This document shows, in pieces, positions 9,069 to 19,042 of a stretch of DNA of 33,784 nucleotides (position 1 is its first letter; each line of letters opens with the position of its first letter). Under the pieces are notes generated by a model. The model worked only from the letters and a program-made list of their open reading frames with translations. It searched no databases and was not told where the DNA came from. The DNA comes from Monosiga brevicollis MX1. Lineage: Eukaryota > Opisthokonta > Choanoflagellata > Craspedida > Salpingoecidae. The stretch lies in assembly GCF_000002865.3 (NCBI RefSeq), contig NW_001865043.1, positions 23,064 through 56,847 on the forward strand, read 5' to 3'. Made by a program: the position numbers and the translations under genes.

Positions 9069-9700
9069 TCAGTGTGATTGGCGATCCCTCTGTCTGAGGG
9101 CTGAGTTCTCGCTGGCCATGTCAGCGTCCGCACACCTCGGGCGATGACTCCAGCCCAACGGACGCTGCGCGCAGTGTCTTGGCGTAATGGATTCAGTTTT
9201 CCAGCGGCTGAGCTGCTTCAATTCGGCGATGCTACGGCCCACGGCCCTCATCTCTGTCGCTGCGTCGTGGCACACCGATCCCGGCCTCATCCTTGCGTGG
9301 TCAATGTTTGTGCAGTGCTCCTTAAGGGCTAGATCAAGCTCCTCAGTGAACCCTTTGTACGTGATTCCGTTGAAGGCTTTGTCCTTGCCCGCCTTCGTTG
9401 CCTTCTGAATCAGCCGTGCGAGCCACGTTGCTGGCAGAAAGATGCCCTTGTCGTCTTGGGTGGATCTGCCACGACGAATCGCTCCTGCTTGATCCTCGCC
9501 GTCTTGGGGAACTGCTGGTAGCTGCCTGGCCTGGCTTGACTTTGACACTTGTCGGTCGTGCGTAACCCGAGGAGAGTGAGGCCGTCTCGCGTTGACGTAC
9601 ATGGCCATCAGCGCCACCATGAACGCCTCTGACCGGTTGACTGTTTTGCTGCCCTCGATGATTAGCCCGAAGTGGCGGAGTCTCAGGGGCGAGCCTGCTT
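9069..9700 (-). pseudogene. Tyrosine-recombinase (DIRS/Crypton-like) fragment
   Basis: The minus-strand frame ends at 9069 and is open to about 9700 with no convincing start. Near its N-terminus it reads LRLRHFGLIIEGSKTVNRSE. Near the C-terminus it reads RMRPGSVCHDAATEMR…IAELKQLSRWKTES. This resembles the catalytic half of tyrosine recombinases (…LRHGG..hD…I…RGRWkS…) carried by DIRS-type retroelements and Cryptons. The expected His-X-X-Arg box appears as RMRPG, and no final Tyr motif is obvious. Reverse transcriptase, RNase H and inverted terminal repeats were not seen, so it looks like a decayed fragment. Family assignment is by motif only. Confidence 0.45.
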
Positions 9701-10560
9701 CAGTTCATGGCAACTGGCATCCAAAGGGAACAAACAGCGACTCATTAACTCTTCTCGGCGCTACAAATGACCGTCTTGGCTGCCCAAATGGTGGCATTGA
9801 TCACCGAGTCTGCAGGACGCTTCCGAGGGAGAGGATCTGATAGCCACAGTGACATGATGATCATATTCAAGTGTTGTGATACATCAAGGCTCTATGGTGT
9901 CCATGTGAACACGTGTAAGCCGCATTCCATGGGTGTTGTCTTGGAATGTCTTGGTTCTCTGTGCGTGTGATAACCCCTTTCCCCTCCCGGTGTCATCCGC
10001 CAGCTTTGAGACATGGGAATATGATTTTCGTCCAATACCTTGAATTTCAAAAGAAAATCAACGATTATTTCGGACATGACATAAGCGCACGATGCAGAAA
10101 CAGCAAATCCATCGTCATCACCTTGTGTCTCAACCTTCAAGCAAAGGTCAGAAAGACGAAAATCATTTTGATGATGTTTCATGTTCAAGATGCTCAGGCG
10201 CTTGAGTTCATGGTTGGGGATAGCACGCCAAAATCCTATTCAAGTCGTTGTGCGCACGTGACTCAAAGACATTAGGACTCTGACGCCAACCAATGCTGAA
10301 GAGAATTGCCATCAAAGTCTTGCGTCGCCTTTTGAGCTCGGCCAGAACGAGGGCTTGCACTGTAATGATTTTTTCGCGATCAATGCATGCGAGGCGATAA
10401 GCGTCATTCATCACTCATCAAGTAAGAATGATTAGGAACAATCATACCTGATCGATCTGGGCTGCGGTATGATTCGGGCCGACGGCTGGCACGTAGCATC
10501 TTAATTACCACCTAATACCAAGTGACACACAGTTCACTTGCACATGAGGAGTCAGCGTAC
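9701..10560. other. No gene recognised
   Basis: A 98-codon minus frame (9892-10188) lacks an ATG at its start and has no known motif. The remaining frames are short. It may be further remnant of the element containing the recombinase fragment, but no terminal repeats were found. Confidence 0.35.
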
Positions 10561-10630
10561 CTGGGCACCCAGCGGGCAGGCAGGCAGGCATGCGAAGAGA
10601 CAGAGAGACAGATACACTGGCAGAAGCAAG

Positions 10631-10845
10631 CAGACAGAGACAGAGACAGAGACAGAGACAGAGACAGAGACAGAGACAGAGACAGAGACAGAGACAGAGA
10701 CAGAGACAGAGACAGAGACAGAGACAGAGACAGAGACAGAGACAGAGACAGAGACAGAGACAGAGACAGAGACAGAGACAGAGACAGAGACAGAGACAGA
10801 GACAGTCAGACAGTCAGACCGAGACAGAGACAGAGACAGAGACAG
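10631..10845. repeat. (GACAGA)n hexanucleotide microsatellite
   Basis: About 29 near-perfect copies to 10804, a short interruption (CAGTCAGACAGTCAGACC), then a few more copies. It is flanked by smaller GGCAGGCAGGCA and AGGCAGGCAGGCAGGTAGGT runs. It is open in all frames (Arg-Asp, Glu-Thr and Gln-Arg runs plus strand; Ser-Val minus), so these frames are not evidence for a protein. Confidence 0.95.
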
Positions 10846-11179
10846 ACGCACAGCCAAACAGGCCAGGCAGGCAGGCAGGTAGGTAAATAGCCAAATAGCC
10901 AGACACCCAGCCAGACAGATGGGTGACTGGCCCGAACATCTGTGAGAAAATCTTGAACCAACGTTTCTTAGTCTCTCGTCGTATCCGAAATAATTAAGGC
11001 AAAGATCGAGTGGGCTAGCATTTGTCTAGAACCACAGCGGGCGCCATCAGCGAACAATAAAATCACATGAACAAGTGAAGCAAGATGAGAGGCAGGCGTT
11101 GTGAAGCAGCATTGACGTGAAGTACTAAGCATGTTGCCATCAATCCAAAATGTGAAGACGAAGGCAAATTCTATGATCA

Positions 11180-12808
11180 ACCAACCGTGTCAACTGCATC
11201 AACGTCTGCCCCATGTGTCACCAATACATCAGTGACGTTGGCAAATTTCGAAGCCAAGTGAAGCGCCGTCTTGCCGTTCTGTAACATACACCAAAGCACA
11301 TTAATCGGTGATCTTCAAATATGTCCAAGTCAAACTGAAATTTCTCTGACAGCACGCACAAGGTGAAATCAACTCGCAAAGCTTGACCTGATCTCGGGCT
11401 TCAAGCTCGACATCGAGTCCAGCCAGCAGTTCCACCACCGTCACTTGTCCGTATTCGCACGCAAGGTGAAGAGGCCTGAGGCCATTCTGTAAAGTTTGTG
11501 ATGCCAGATTGCAGTGAGTGTACGGTTGACACAACACAAAAGAGCTCAGGCGGCCGTTGCACGACTGACGTAGGCCTGCGCTTCAGGGTCGACACGATGC
11601 TGCAGCAACACATTTACAATTTCCAAATGGCCGCTTCGGCATGCAAGGTGCAGCGGTGTCGTGTGATCCTATGGTTTCGTAGCCAACGATGACTATAAGG
11701 CCGATGCTACCCAAAACCACACGGCTCGTGTCCAAGCGCAACCGAATAAAGAAATAACAGGGTACCAACGTGGGTCTGCGCGCCAGGGTCCACGCCATGT
11801 TGCAACAACACGTTCACAATCTCCAGATGACCGCCTCGGCACGCAAGATGCAGCGGTGCTGTGTGATCCTGTGGTTTCATCGACCCATGATGACAACAAC
11901 TACCAAGACCACACGGGTTGGGCATGCACAAATAAGGTACCAACGTGGGTCCGCGCTTCAGGGTCAACGCCATGCTGTAACAGCGCATTCACAATCATCA
12001 AATTATTGTTTATGCACGCAAGGTGCAGCGGTGCTGTGCCGTCCTATGAATCAGGAGTGCCGGTATGAAGTGAGCTCAAATCAAACGCAATTCGTCCCCA
12101 ATGAGGTGAGAAACAACGAGGTACCGACGTGGGTCGGAGTTCCAGGGTCAACGCCATGCTGCAATAGCGCATCCACAATCGCGATATGACCGCCTTGACA
12201 CGCGAGGTGCAGCGGTGCTATGCGATCCTATTGATTCGTTGCGTTGGTGCACATTTCAATCCAAAACAACACCATTCAATCGTAGAGCATCTGCAAGGTA
12301 CCAACGTGTGTCTGCGCTTTGAGGTCGACGCCATGCTGCAACAACGCATTCACAATCTCCAAATGACCGCGTAGGCATGCGAGATGGAGCGGTGTTGTGT
12401 CATTCTATGGGTTTGTAGTGTAGACACGGATTGAGCTCAAGTTAATCTGTGACAACATAGCTCATCAGTAAAGATGTAGCATGGTACCGACGTGGGTCCG
12501 AGCGTCAGCGTCAGCACCGTGCTGCAGTAGCGCATTCAGAACAGCCACATGCCCGTTGTGGCATGCAGAGTGCACAGGCGCTCCCGCTTCCTGTGCGTCA
12601 GCATGCCGTGACGCTTCATAAGGCGGTAAACAATTTCCAATCGATGTTGCGATGTCTGATGGTACAAGAACAGACGTACCTCAGTAGTTCTGAAAGCCGC
12701 GGCAGATCGAATGCGTTGTTCGTCGTCCCAACTGTGCATCAGCCGCAGCGCCTCTTGTGGATCCAATGAACAACACGCCTTGAGCAGCTGCTCTCCGTCC
12801 GAAGCCAT
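11180..12808 (-). CDS. Ankyrin-repeat protein 3 (one repeat per exon)
   Basis: ATG at 12806-12808. Exon 1 (12680-12808) encodes [20 protein letters not shown]… and is paralogous to exon 1 of genes 1 and 2.  Ankyrin exons follow at 12492-12590, 12306-12404, 12129-12227, 11945-12043, 11770-11868, 11570-11668 and 11388-11486, all 99 bp and phase 0-0, and at 11186-11278 (93 bp). Typical repeat: [28 protein letters not shown]. Donors of the inner exons are mostly CCAC|GTTGGTACC or CCAC|GTCGGTACC. Introns are 76-102 bp for most and 107-109 bp at the 3' end. All exons are open, so unlike paralogues 1 and 2 this copy looks intact. The end is probably a stop just after 11186 by read-through (…DTVG stop), but a further exon cannot be excluded. 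Confidence 0.75.
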
Positions 12809-13813
12809 GGTGGATCATCAGTCTTGCCCCTCTAGGAAGAAGGCCCAGTCAGATTTATTCAGCTTAACAAGCAAGACGCGACGCGTCATGACGAACAGGC
12901 CAAGAGTGACGATCCGTTTACATTCCAAAGCAGCAGCATCCACTACCTTTCGCCTGAATCTAGTTTACCACACGATCTAGCGATGTGGAAGGCTGCAAGC
13001 CAGAGCCAGAGCTCCAACCAGGCGAAAGCCGGATCGTTGCGATCGCACGATGGATCGTTGGATCGCAAAAAAAGAAGAAAAAAAAAGATGACATCCTCTT
13101 GCTCACAAGCCTTTTGCTAATCAACCAAAGTTTTTTTCGAAGCGATTTTTCACATTGCGACACTTGATGCGAGCAAGCAGGCACACACCTAAAGGACGCT
13201 CGCGAACCATGGTGATTGCGGCTCGTATGTCTGCTGTCCATGACTGGTAAAGGCCTCTGATCCCCAAATCCCTCATGCAGCTACCGCTACACGGATTATC
13301 ATCTCAAATTTCCATTGTTTTGATTGATACCCTTGATCAGTGCTGTGACACAAATATTCATCCCTTGTCGTAGCAAGGTAGCATCAGTTATTTCGGAAGA
13401 CGCGGGTGCTTGGAATAGGATTGCCTGGTAACATGTCCTTGTAGCAAAACGGGCTGACGACTGAGTAACCTCAGTTCCGTGGGTATGACAGTTGTAATTG
13501 GTGCAAGCTGCAACTTGAATGTGACGGAGGCTGACATTGTGTTTGAAGGCTTGGGCACCTGCCAGTCCATTAGATAGCCTGTCGTGTATTTCGGTTCTAA
13601 GCCAGGCGTGAATTTATCTTTGTGATCTTGTGGCCCGTGCCTTTGCCTCACTCAGTGGAATCGAGGGCCTTGTGATCATCTGCCTCGTGTGCTGTGAATG
13701 TGTGAAAATCAGACTGCTTCCCCCGTCCGGCCAAGGAATGTCTGCTTCCACTTTGCAGAAAATCCTGCCCAACGGGCCAATTTCATCCAAAAACCACTCA
13801 AAAAAAGACTCGA
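12809..13813. other. Intergenic; no supported gene
   Basis: Holds an A-rich tract near 13067-13086 and an 87-codon minus frame at 13388-13651 with no motif. Because it lies just downstream of the FAD enzyme stop it may be 3' UTR and intergenic DNA. Nothing else was seen. Confidence 0.35.
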
Positions 13814-16387
13814 TTAAGACATTTCGGCTTTGTTGCTGGACCCATCCTGGAAACTGCTGTCTTGTGCTTGCATAGCAGCTAGAAGGTGGGTTCGCAAGTG
13901 ATCAGCCAGGCGTGCTGCTCCAGCACGCCCACCCATCAGATTGACGGCACCTGGACCAAGTTGAAGTGCTGCAGACTCGCCCATCACATAGACCTAGGCG
14001 TGAAACAAAGTTTGCATGGTCACCGCATGTCAGCAAGAAATATGTCAAACCAAAAGATGAGCCACAGAAAAGACGCCACCCGGTTCCTCTCACCGGTACA
14101 TCGGCGCGCCACTGAAGACGTGCCGTGAGTTTGGGGAGACCCGAAGTTGGGCAAAGTTCAATCGGCCAGTGGGTTTGCAGTTGGGACAACAACGGGTGGC
14201 GCTCGGCGTGCACCACTGTGCCTGTAGCCAGGATGATGAGGTCCGCCTCGAGCTCCTCGCCATCGGCAAAATACAGGGTCGGTCGCCCCGTTTCGAGTTC
14301 AAGACATGCAATATCGGTTTCCTCTAAAACTTGACAAGTACCCTCGTTCACAAAAGCTTGTATACGAGCCCACACCTCCGGAGAAATGCTGCCACCACCC
14401 TTGACGCGGCGCAGCATGCGAATCCGTTGCTCGTCATCGAGGGACCAGAAACCGGCAAGATGTTTATTGCGACGATTCGACATCCATTCGAGATCGAGAT
14501 CAAACTGCTTGATGTTGACTTCTCGTCGAGCAATAAACGTCACACGTGCGGCACCTAATGCGGAAAAGGCATAGTTGGGGTCAAGGAAACGTGGGCTATC
14601 CACAGGAACACTAGGTTGTCAAGCGTCTTGGTCACCAGGCGAGGCGGCAAGGAGGTTGAGACCGTACCTTCAGACAATGCGCGCGCAACCAAATGTCCAC
14701 CGGTCAGACCCGCGCCAACAATCACAACGTGGGCGTCTGTTGGTACATCCCAATTGGCAGCTGTCATGATGTCGGAGGCGTGTATCAGCTGTGATGGAGG
14801 GGCCCGACCATAGAAATCCTGAGCCCAGGGCGGGATGTTTTTCACATCTAAGCTTCCCAATGCAAGAACCACGTGTTCAGCGTCGACGGTTCGGCCGTCG
14901 GCCGTAGTAACACGACAACGAGGCGAGCCGTCGTCAGTCGGCGGTGCTGGCTCTAGCTTGGTGACAAGCCCCTCTGTAACAGCATCCTCGAGGTGATAGC
15001 GCTGGATAATAGTGCGGCTGAATCGCTCAAAAACCTTGATCGACCCAAGGAAGAAGGGGGGATGGGGGGGGTGTTAATTCATTTGTTTGCTTTTCACGAC
15101 AGGGTACAACGACGACACGACAGGGTACGACGACGACACGACAGGGTACGACGACAATGGCAGCAGTGGTCTGAGCAGGCGTACCGGGGTCGATGGTACT
15201 TCAAAGGGACCGTTGTAAATTTGCGTGCGATCCAGTGAAATAAGGGAGAACTCGTGCCGAATGTGATGGTCTTCCACAAAGAGCCGCATGCTGAGATGCG
15301 TGAATCCAACAAGGTTAAGTGGGCGTGTGATTGCAAGCCTGGCTGGCTCGTCGAGCGTGCCGAAGCGGGCATACCTGTGCTGGTCGACAGGATCGGCGTG
15401 CGCGTTGGAGGCCGAGCGCAGCTGTGGGATGCGCAGTGCTGCAAACTGCCGCCGCCAACGCTCGATCCAGCATCCGTGGGGATCGATTATCTAAAACAAA
15501 AATTTCAAAAAAAAAAAAAAAAAAGGCAGCAGCCGAAGCAAATATCAGACGCCAACGAGCGCGTCGGGGAACGGTAGCTTTTTGTAGACACGCATCATAC
15601 GCGCATGTGCTGCAACCATTGCCTGTGATCGAGGCCAGAGGCACGAGCTTTGTTGATAGCTGCAGGGAGAAGCAAACACGGTAAGCTCTGCAAGCAAACG
15701 ACAACTGGAAAAGGAGATACGCTCGCTTGCGCGCAGGCGTTGGCTCGTACCGTTGCGGATGGCTGTCTTGGACAGAAAGTATCTATGAGCAATGGGAGCA
15801 AATAAGGTCACCAGCAAGACGGCAAGAGTGAGAGATGGCAAGGGTGTCCTTGCATCCTGTTTGTTGCTGTCGATTGATGGGTGTTACCGGAACCCAACCT
15901 GGCAGGCGGAAACTTGGGATGGATGGGAATGACGCGGCCGCGCTGCGTGTCGTGCTTGAACAGGCCCTCATTCCACGGGGACTCCTGCAAGATGCCGGCT
16001 GAGGTTGAGCACCCAATGTGATGATTGGCAAAGAGACGCCCAGCATGGCAATACCTCGGCAGCTTCTTGAACGGTCTCCAATATCTTGGCCACCAAGCAG
16101 AGCGAATGCTGGCCAGCGCCCACGATGCAAAGCGGCACGGCCACGTGCTCCGGTTCGGAGCATTCTTGCTCCGAGGTGTGGGTCGACTCAAGGCTGACGT
16201 TGCCAGCAATGGCGCTCACAGCGGCTTGCTCGCCCAGAGCCACACCCAGCCCTCCATCTTGTCCACCCCCCGCCGGGCCAACCTGCGCCCGCACCTCCAC
16301 TTCCTCCGCCAGCTGCGCCATTGCCCGTCCAGCCTCAACCGCAAGTCCCAACGTGCAAAGTGCCCCCGACCATGAAACTTCTGACAT
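13814..16387 (-). CDS. FAD/NAD(P)-binding monooxygenase-like protein
   Basis: Five exons with fully compatible phases: 16055-16387, 15185-15490, 14668-15034, 14094-14554 and 13814-13993. Total 1647 bp, 548 residues, ATG at 16385-16387, stop TAA. Exon 1 carries an FAD-type Rossmann motif (PLCIVGAGQHSLCLVAKI, about residue 85). Exon 2 has IIDPHGCWIERWRRQF…LRSASNAHADPVD. Exon 3 has the ATG-like turn VVLALGSLD and the second, NAD(P)H-type motif VVIVGAGLTGGHLVARAL. Exon 4 has VTFIARREV and LIILATGTVVH. Exon 5 has the FAD-contacting end LGPGAVNLMGGRAGAARLA. This order matches flavin-dependent monooxygenase-like enzymes related to ornithine/lysine N-hydroxylases and OSGIN-type proteins. The substrate is unknown. 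It shares a 205-bp divergent promoter with COA5. Confidence 0.8.
15095..15157. repeat. 21-bp tandem repeat in an intron
   Basis: Three copies of CACGACAGGGTACRACGACGA start at 15095, 15116 and 15137. They lie inside the second intron (15035-15184) of the FAD enzyme gene, close to the donor side. Confidence 0.9.
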
Positions 16388-16592
16388 TTTCCTCTTGCTT
16401 GCTTACACACACACTTTCTCTTTCTCGCTCTGCTGACTCGTTTCTCTCTCTCTCTCGTGCGCGTAACGAAAACGGCAGCGCGGGTGCCTCTGGAGATTGC
16501 GAGGCAGCACAAGACACGGAGGATACTGGGTGTGTTGGATTGCTACGCGCTGCTGTGCTGCAGGGGATTGGGCCGTAGGCAATACTGGCACC
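16388..16592. promoter_or_regulatory. Divergent promoter between FAD enzyme and COA5
   Basis: 205 bp separate the ATG of the minus-strand FAD enzyme from the ATG of plus-strand COA5. The interval contains pyrimidine-rich TTTCTCTCTCTCTCTCGTGCG and CACACACACTTTCTC runs and no obvious TATA box. A shared bidirectional promoter is inferred from spacing. Confidence 0.5.
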
Positions 16593-17019
16593 ATGTCGTC
16601 GTCTTGCTCTGAGTTGCGAGAGCGCTTCCGCGACTGCCTAGCGCAGAGCGACTGCATGACCAAGGTGAGACCATGGCTGCGGGACAGTCGGTGGTGACTT
16701 CAAGGACCGAAGAATAGCAACGATCAACTCTTTCAACTCGTCGCACTGCACACTCACGGCGTTGACGCAAACATTGTCCTGTAGATGGGCAAGTCGGGGA
16801 ACGAGTGCGCGCAGTGGGAGGCCGAGGGTGTTCCGGATGACTGTCGTCGCGTGCAACAGCTTTTTTTTGAATGCAAGCGCGGCATGGTACGTGCTTGCTT
16901 GGAACTCACACTCAACTGTGCGGGCAGCAACCTGCTTGCCTGAAGGATTGGGCTCATCTCAGAATCGCCGCGTCTAGCTGGACCAGCGCACCCGGTTTCG
17001 CGGCAACAAGGCGGCGTGA
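16593..17019 (+). CDS. COA5: Cytochrome c oxidase assembly factor 5 (PET191)
   Basis: Three phase-0 exons: 16593-16664, 16785-16886 and 16978-17019 (TGA), giving 71 residues, close to the usual ~75. Exon 1 begins MSSSCSELRERFRDCLAQSD. Exon 2 has the twin-cysteine segment with DDC…FFECKRGM. Exon 3 ends LDQRTRFRGNKAA. The pattern CxxL…DCLxQSDC … C … FFECKRxxLDxRxRFRGxK is diagnostic of PET191/COA5, a small mitochondrial intermembrane-space protein with paired Cys residues needed to assemble complex IV. Donors are GTGAGA and GTACGT; acceptors are TGTAG and TCTAG. The call is from recognised sequence pattern, no search run. Confidence 0.93.
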
Positions 17020-17640
17020 TTGAACAGCCTCCAGCATGATCAAGGCCTGCCTTCTCTCTCTCTCTCTCTCTTTATTTTTTTTTTTTTTGGTTACCATCCC
17101 GAATTCTAGCCACGAAGCGGCACATGTCGCCCCAACAACTCTTTCCTGGTCGCACAGTTGGACAATTCACAGTACCATGCTACGCCGTCAACGTCTGAGC
17201 CCATCTTCCTTCATGTGTTTGCATGCTCTGCTCATTGCTCGTTCATGACGCCAAGAAGATGGTTGAAATCGATATCCTTGTATTTATTGATGCCTGCATC
17301 CAAGTCAACCAGCTACTCTAGGGTCCGTGCTTGCCACCTCATGCGCATGGCTTAGCGGTGGCTGTCTTGGGGCTTGAAGCTACGTGTAGCCGCACGGCTC
17401 CTCCGCACCCGTTTGGCTTGCGGCTGGCCTTTTCCGCACCACAAGACGGTATGATGAGCACATATGCCATGCCATCACTTCCCGCAGCAGATTGGGTCCC
17501 TCGTACCTGTTGCAATTGGGTTCGAGGCCGCCGATGCCACGCGCCTTGCCCCTCGAAATCCTGCGCCAGATGTTGCATACGACCATGAGCAGTCGTGCCT
17601 GTACCTCGTGTCGTTTGACAAAACAAGGGCGACGGGCATA
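17020..17640. other. Convergent intergenic region with CT/T tracts
   Basis: A (CT)n run at about 17050-17070 is followed by a T-rich run to about 17088. It lies between the 3' ends of COA5 (plus) and the LRR gene (minus). Additional short frames were not assignable. The last LRR exon(s) could extend into it. Confidence 0.4.
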
Positions 17641-18659
17641 CCGGCATGGTGTACCCCACCACTACCACCAGTCCGCAAAGCTAGAATCTGATTGATCTCG
17701 CGTTTAATCTGTGGCGACACGCCAGGCTTGAGATCAACCAACATCAAAGACAGATGACTCCAGTGGTTAAAAAATAAAATAAAATAAAAATCAAGTTTCG
17801 GCAGGCGTGTGCTGCTGCTTGGCATGAGACTCACGGCCCGGTTGGTCACGCCCCAGTCCAAGTACCTGTCAACAGCACCCGACATGATTTGGTGGCGTTC
17901 AAGGTACGGGTGAGGGCACATCGGTTCGAGAATCGAGCTTGAGCGAGATGGCAAGCCTCCCGGAATCTGCGTGTCAAACTTACACGTCGCAAATGTTGGG
18001 TCTGCACTGCAAAAGCTGAACAAAAGCCGAAATGGCGATTGCATCCAGCTGATTCTCGCCCAAATTGATGGAGACCAAGGATGTGTTTTGACTTAGTCCG
18101 GCAAAGAGTGCCAGCGCTCCTGTCGTGGTTCCGCGGGTCGCAGACCAAAACAGGACAGGCGAGGATCCAGAGCATATGAGAACTAGTCGATACAAGTACC
18201 ACAAAAAAAGCTTCATGGCTTTTGCGCCATCGAGCTCGCGGCCACGCACCAGCGGTGGTCAGCCAGCAGTCGGGCAGCAAAAGGTGGCGGACAAACGAGT
18301 TGATCGCCAGTGCTTCGCCCAGCATTTGGTAGCCAGGATCCGTGATGTTTAGGCATGAAAAGTGGACCTCTGTCAACTGTTAAAAGCAACACATGCGCCG
18401 TCTATGAGTCTCAGCCGTGGTCGCACGCTTGTTTGCCCACCATGCGCCTGGGGTGACTCACCGTCGGATCACCCACACGTCGTAGGCCGCGCTCAGCTCC
18501 ACGGGTCAAGCGCTGGCACACCTCCAGAACAGCAGATGGGATTGGCACAGCCCGTGGACTCGACCGTCGCCCCAGGCTTGCATCCTCCCCAAGCTCCTGT
18601 GACACATCCCCTACCTCGCCCTTGAGGCACCGCCCCCGCCGACTTTGACCTTCTCGCAT
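17640..18659 (-). CDS. Leucine-rich repeat protein (RNase-inhibitor-type repeats), partial model
   Basis: Probable ATG at 18657-18659. Exon 1 (18462-18659) is a low-complexity 66-residue leader ending …RRVGDPT. Exon 2 (18250-18376) starts LTEVHFSCLNITDPGYQML. Exon 3 (17984-18119) has GALALFAGLSQNTSLVSINL-GENQLDAIAISAFVQLLQ, a clear LRR with the LxxLxLxxNxL pattern. Phases of these three agree (0, 1, 2). A fourth exon (17835-17937) is phase-compatible but lacks LRR features. A later block near 17665-17745 encodes LMLVDLKPGVSPQIKREINQIL, typical of an LRR C-terminal turn. The exact 3' end is unresolved. Function is not assignable beyond a protein-binding scaffold. It is divergent from androglobin. 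Confidence 0.6.
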
Positions 18660-19042
18660 CGCACACACGCTCTGAATTTTCACACACACACACACACACG
18701 AATTGCGCGCTGACAATTCCTGACGTGCTGACAATGGAAAGTTGGATTCGACGAACAACTACTGTTGTATTTTACTGTTGCCCTGTCAACCAGAGAGCGA
18801 AAAAATAACTTCCCCACCAGCACTCGCTCGTTCGGCTGCGCTGCGCTGAACGGGGTTGCTTGCCCCTTCCTTGCCTGGCACACAGCTGCGCTGGTGGTAT
18901 CAAGTCAATCACGGACAAAATAGCTTGAAGCAGTGACCTGTGAATCATGTCCAGCAAGAAAAACAAGCGGTGTGCCTCCTTGATCTAATCTTCGGTGCCT
19001 TTCTGTTCCCGACTGGTCAGACTTGGACCTTCGCTCACCTGG
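18660..19042. promoter_or_regulatory. Divergent promoter region, LRR gene / androglobin
   Basis: 383 bp between the two start codons, with a (CA)n run at 18681-18700. No TATA-like box was identified by eye. Shared control is inferred from the head-to-head arrangement. Confidence 0.4.

Noticed and set aside
10522-10890. Open frames of 98-122 codons with Arg-Asp or Glu-Thr runs
   Set aside because: A GACAGA hexamer is open in all frames. There are no splice sites or conserved flanks.
13388-13651. 87-codon minus frame as a gene
   Set aside because: No motif, no splice partner, and it sits directly downstream of the FAD enzyme stop.
15107-15160. 21-bp repeats as coding (YPVVSSS…)
   Set aside because: They fall within an intron whose removal is required for the phase-consistent FAD enzyme model.
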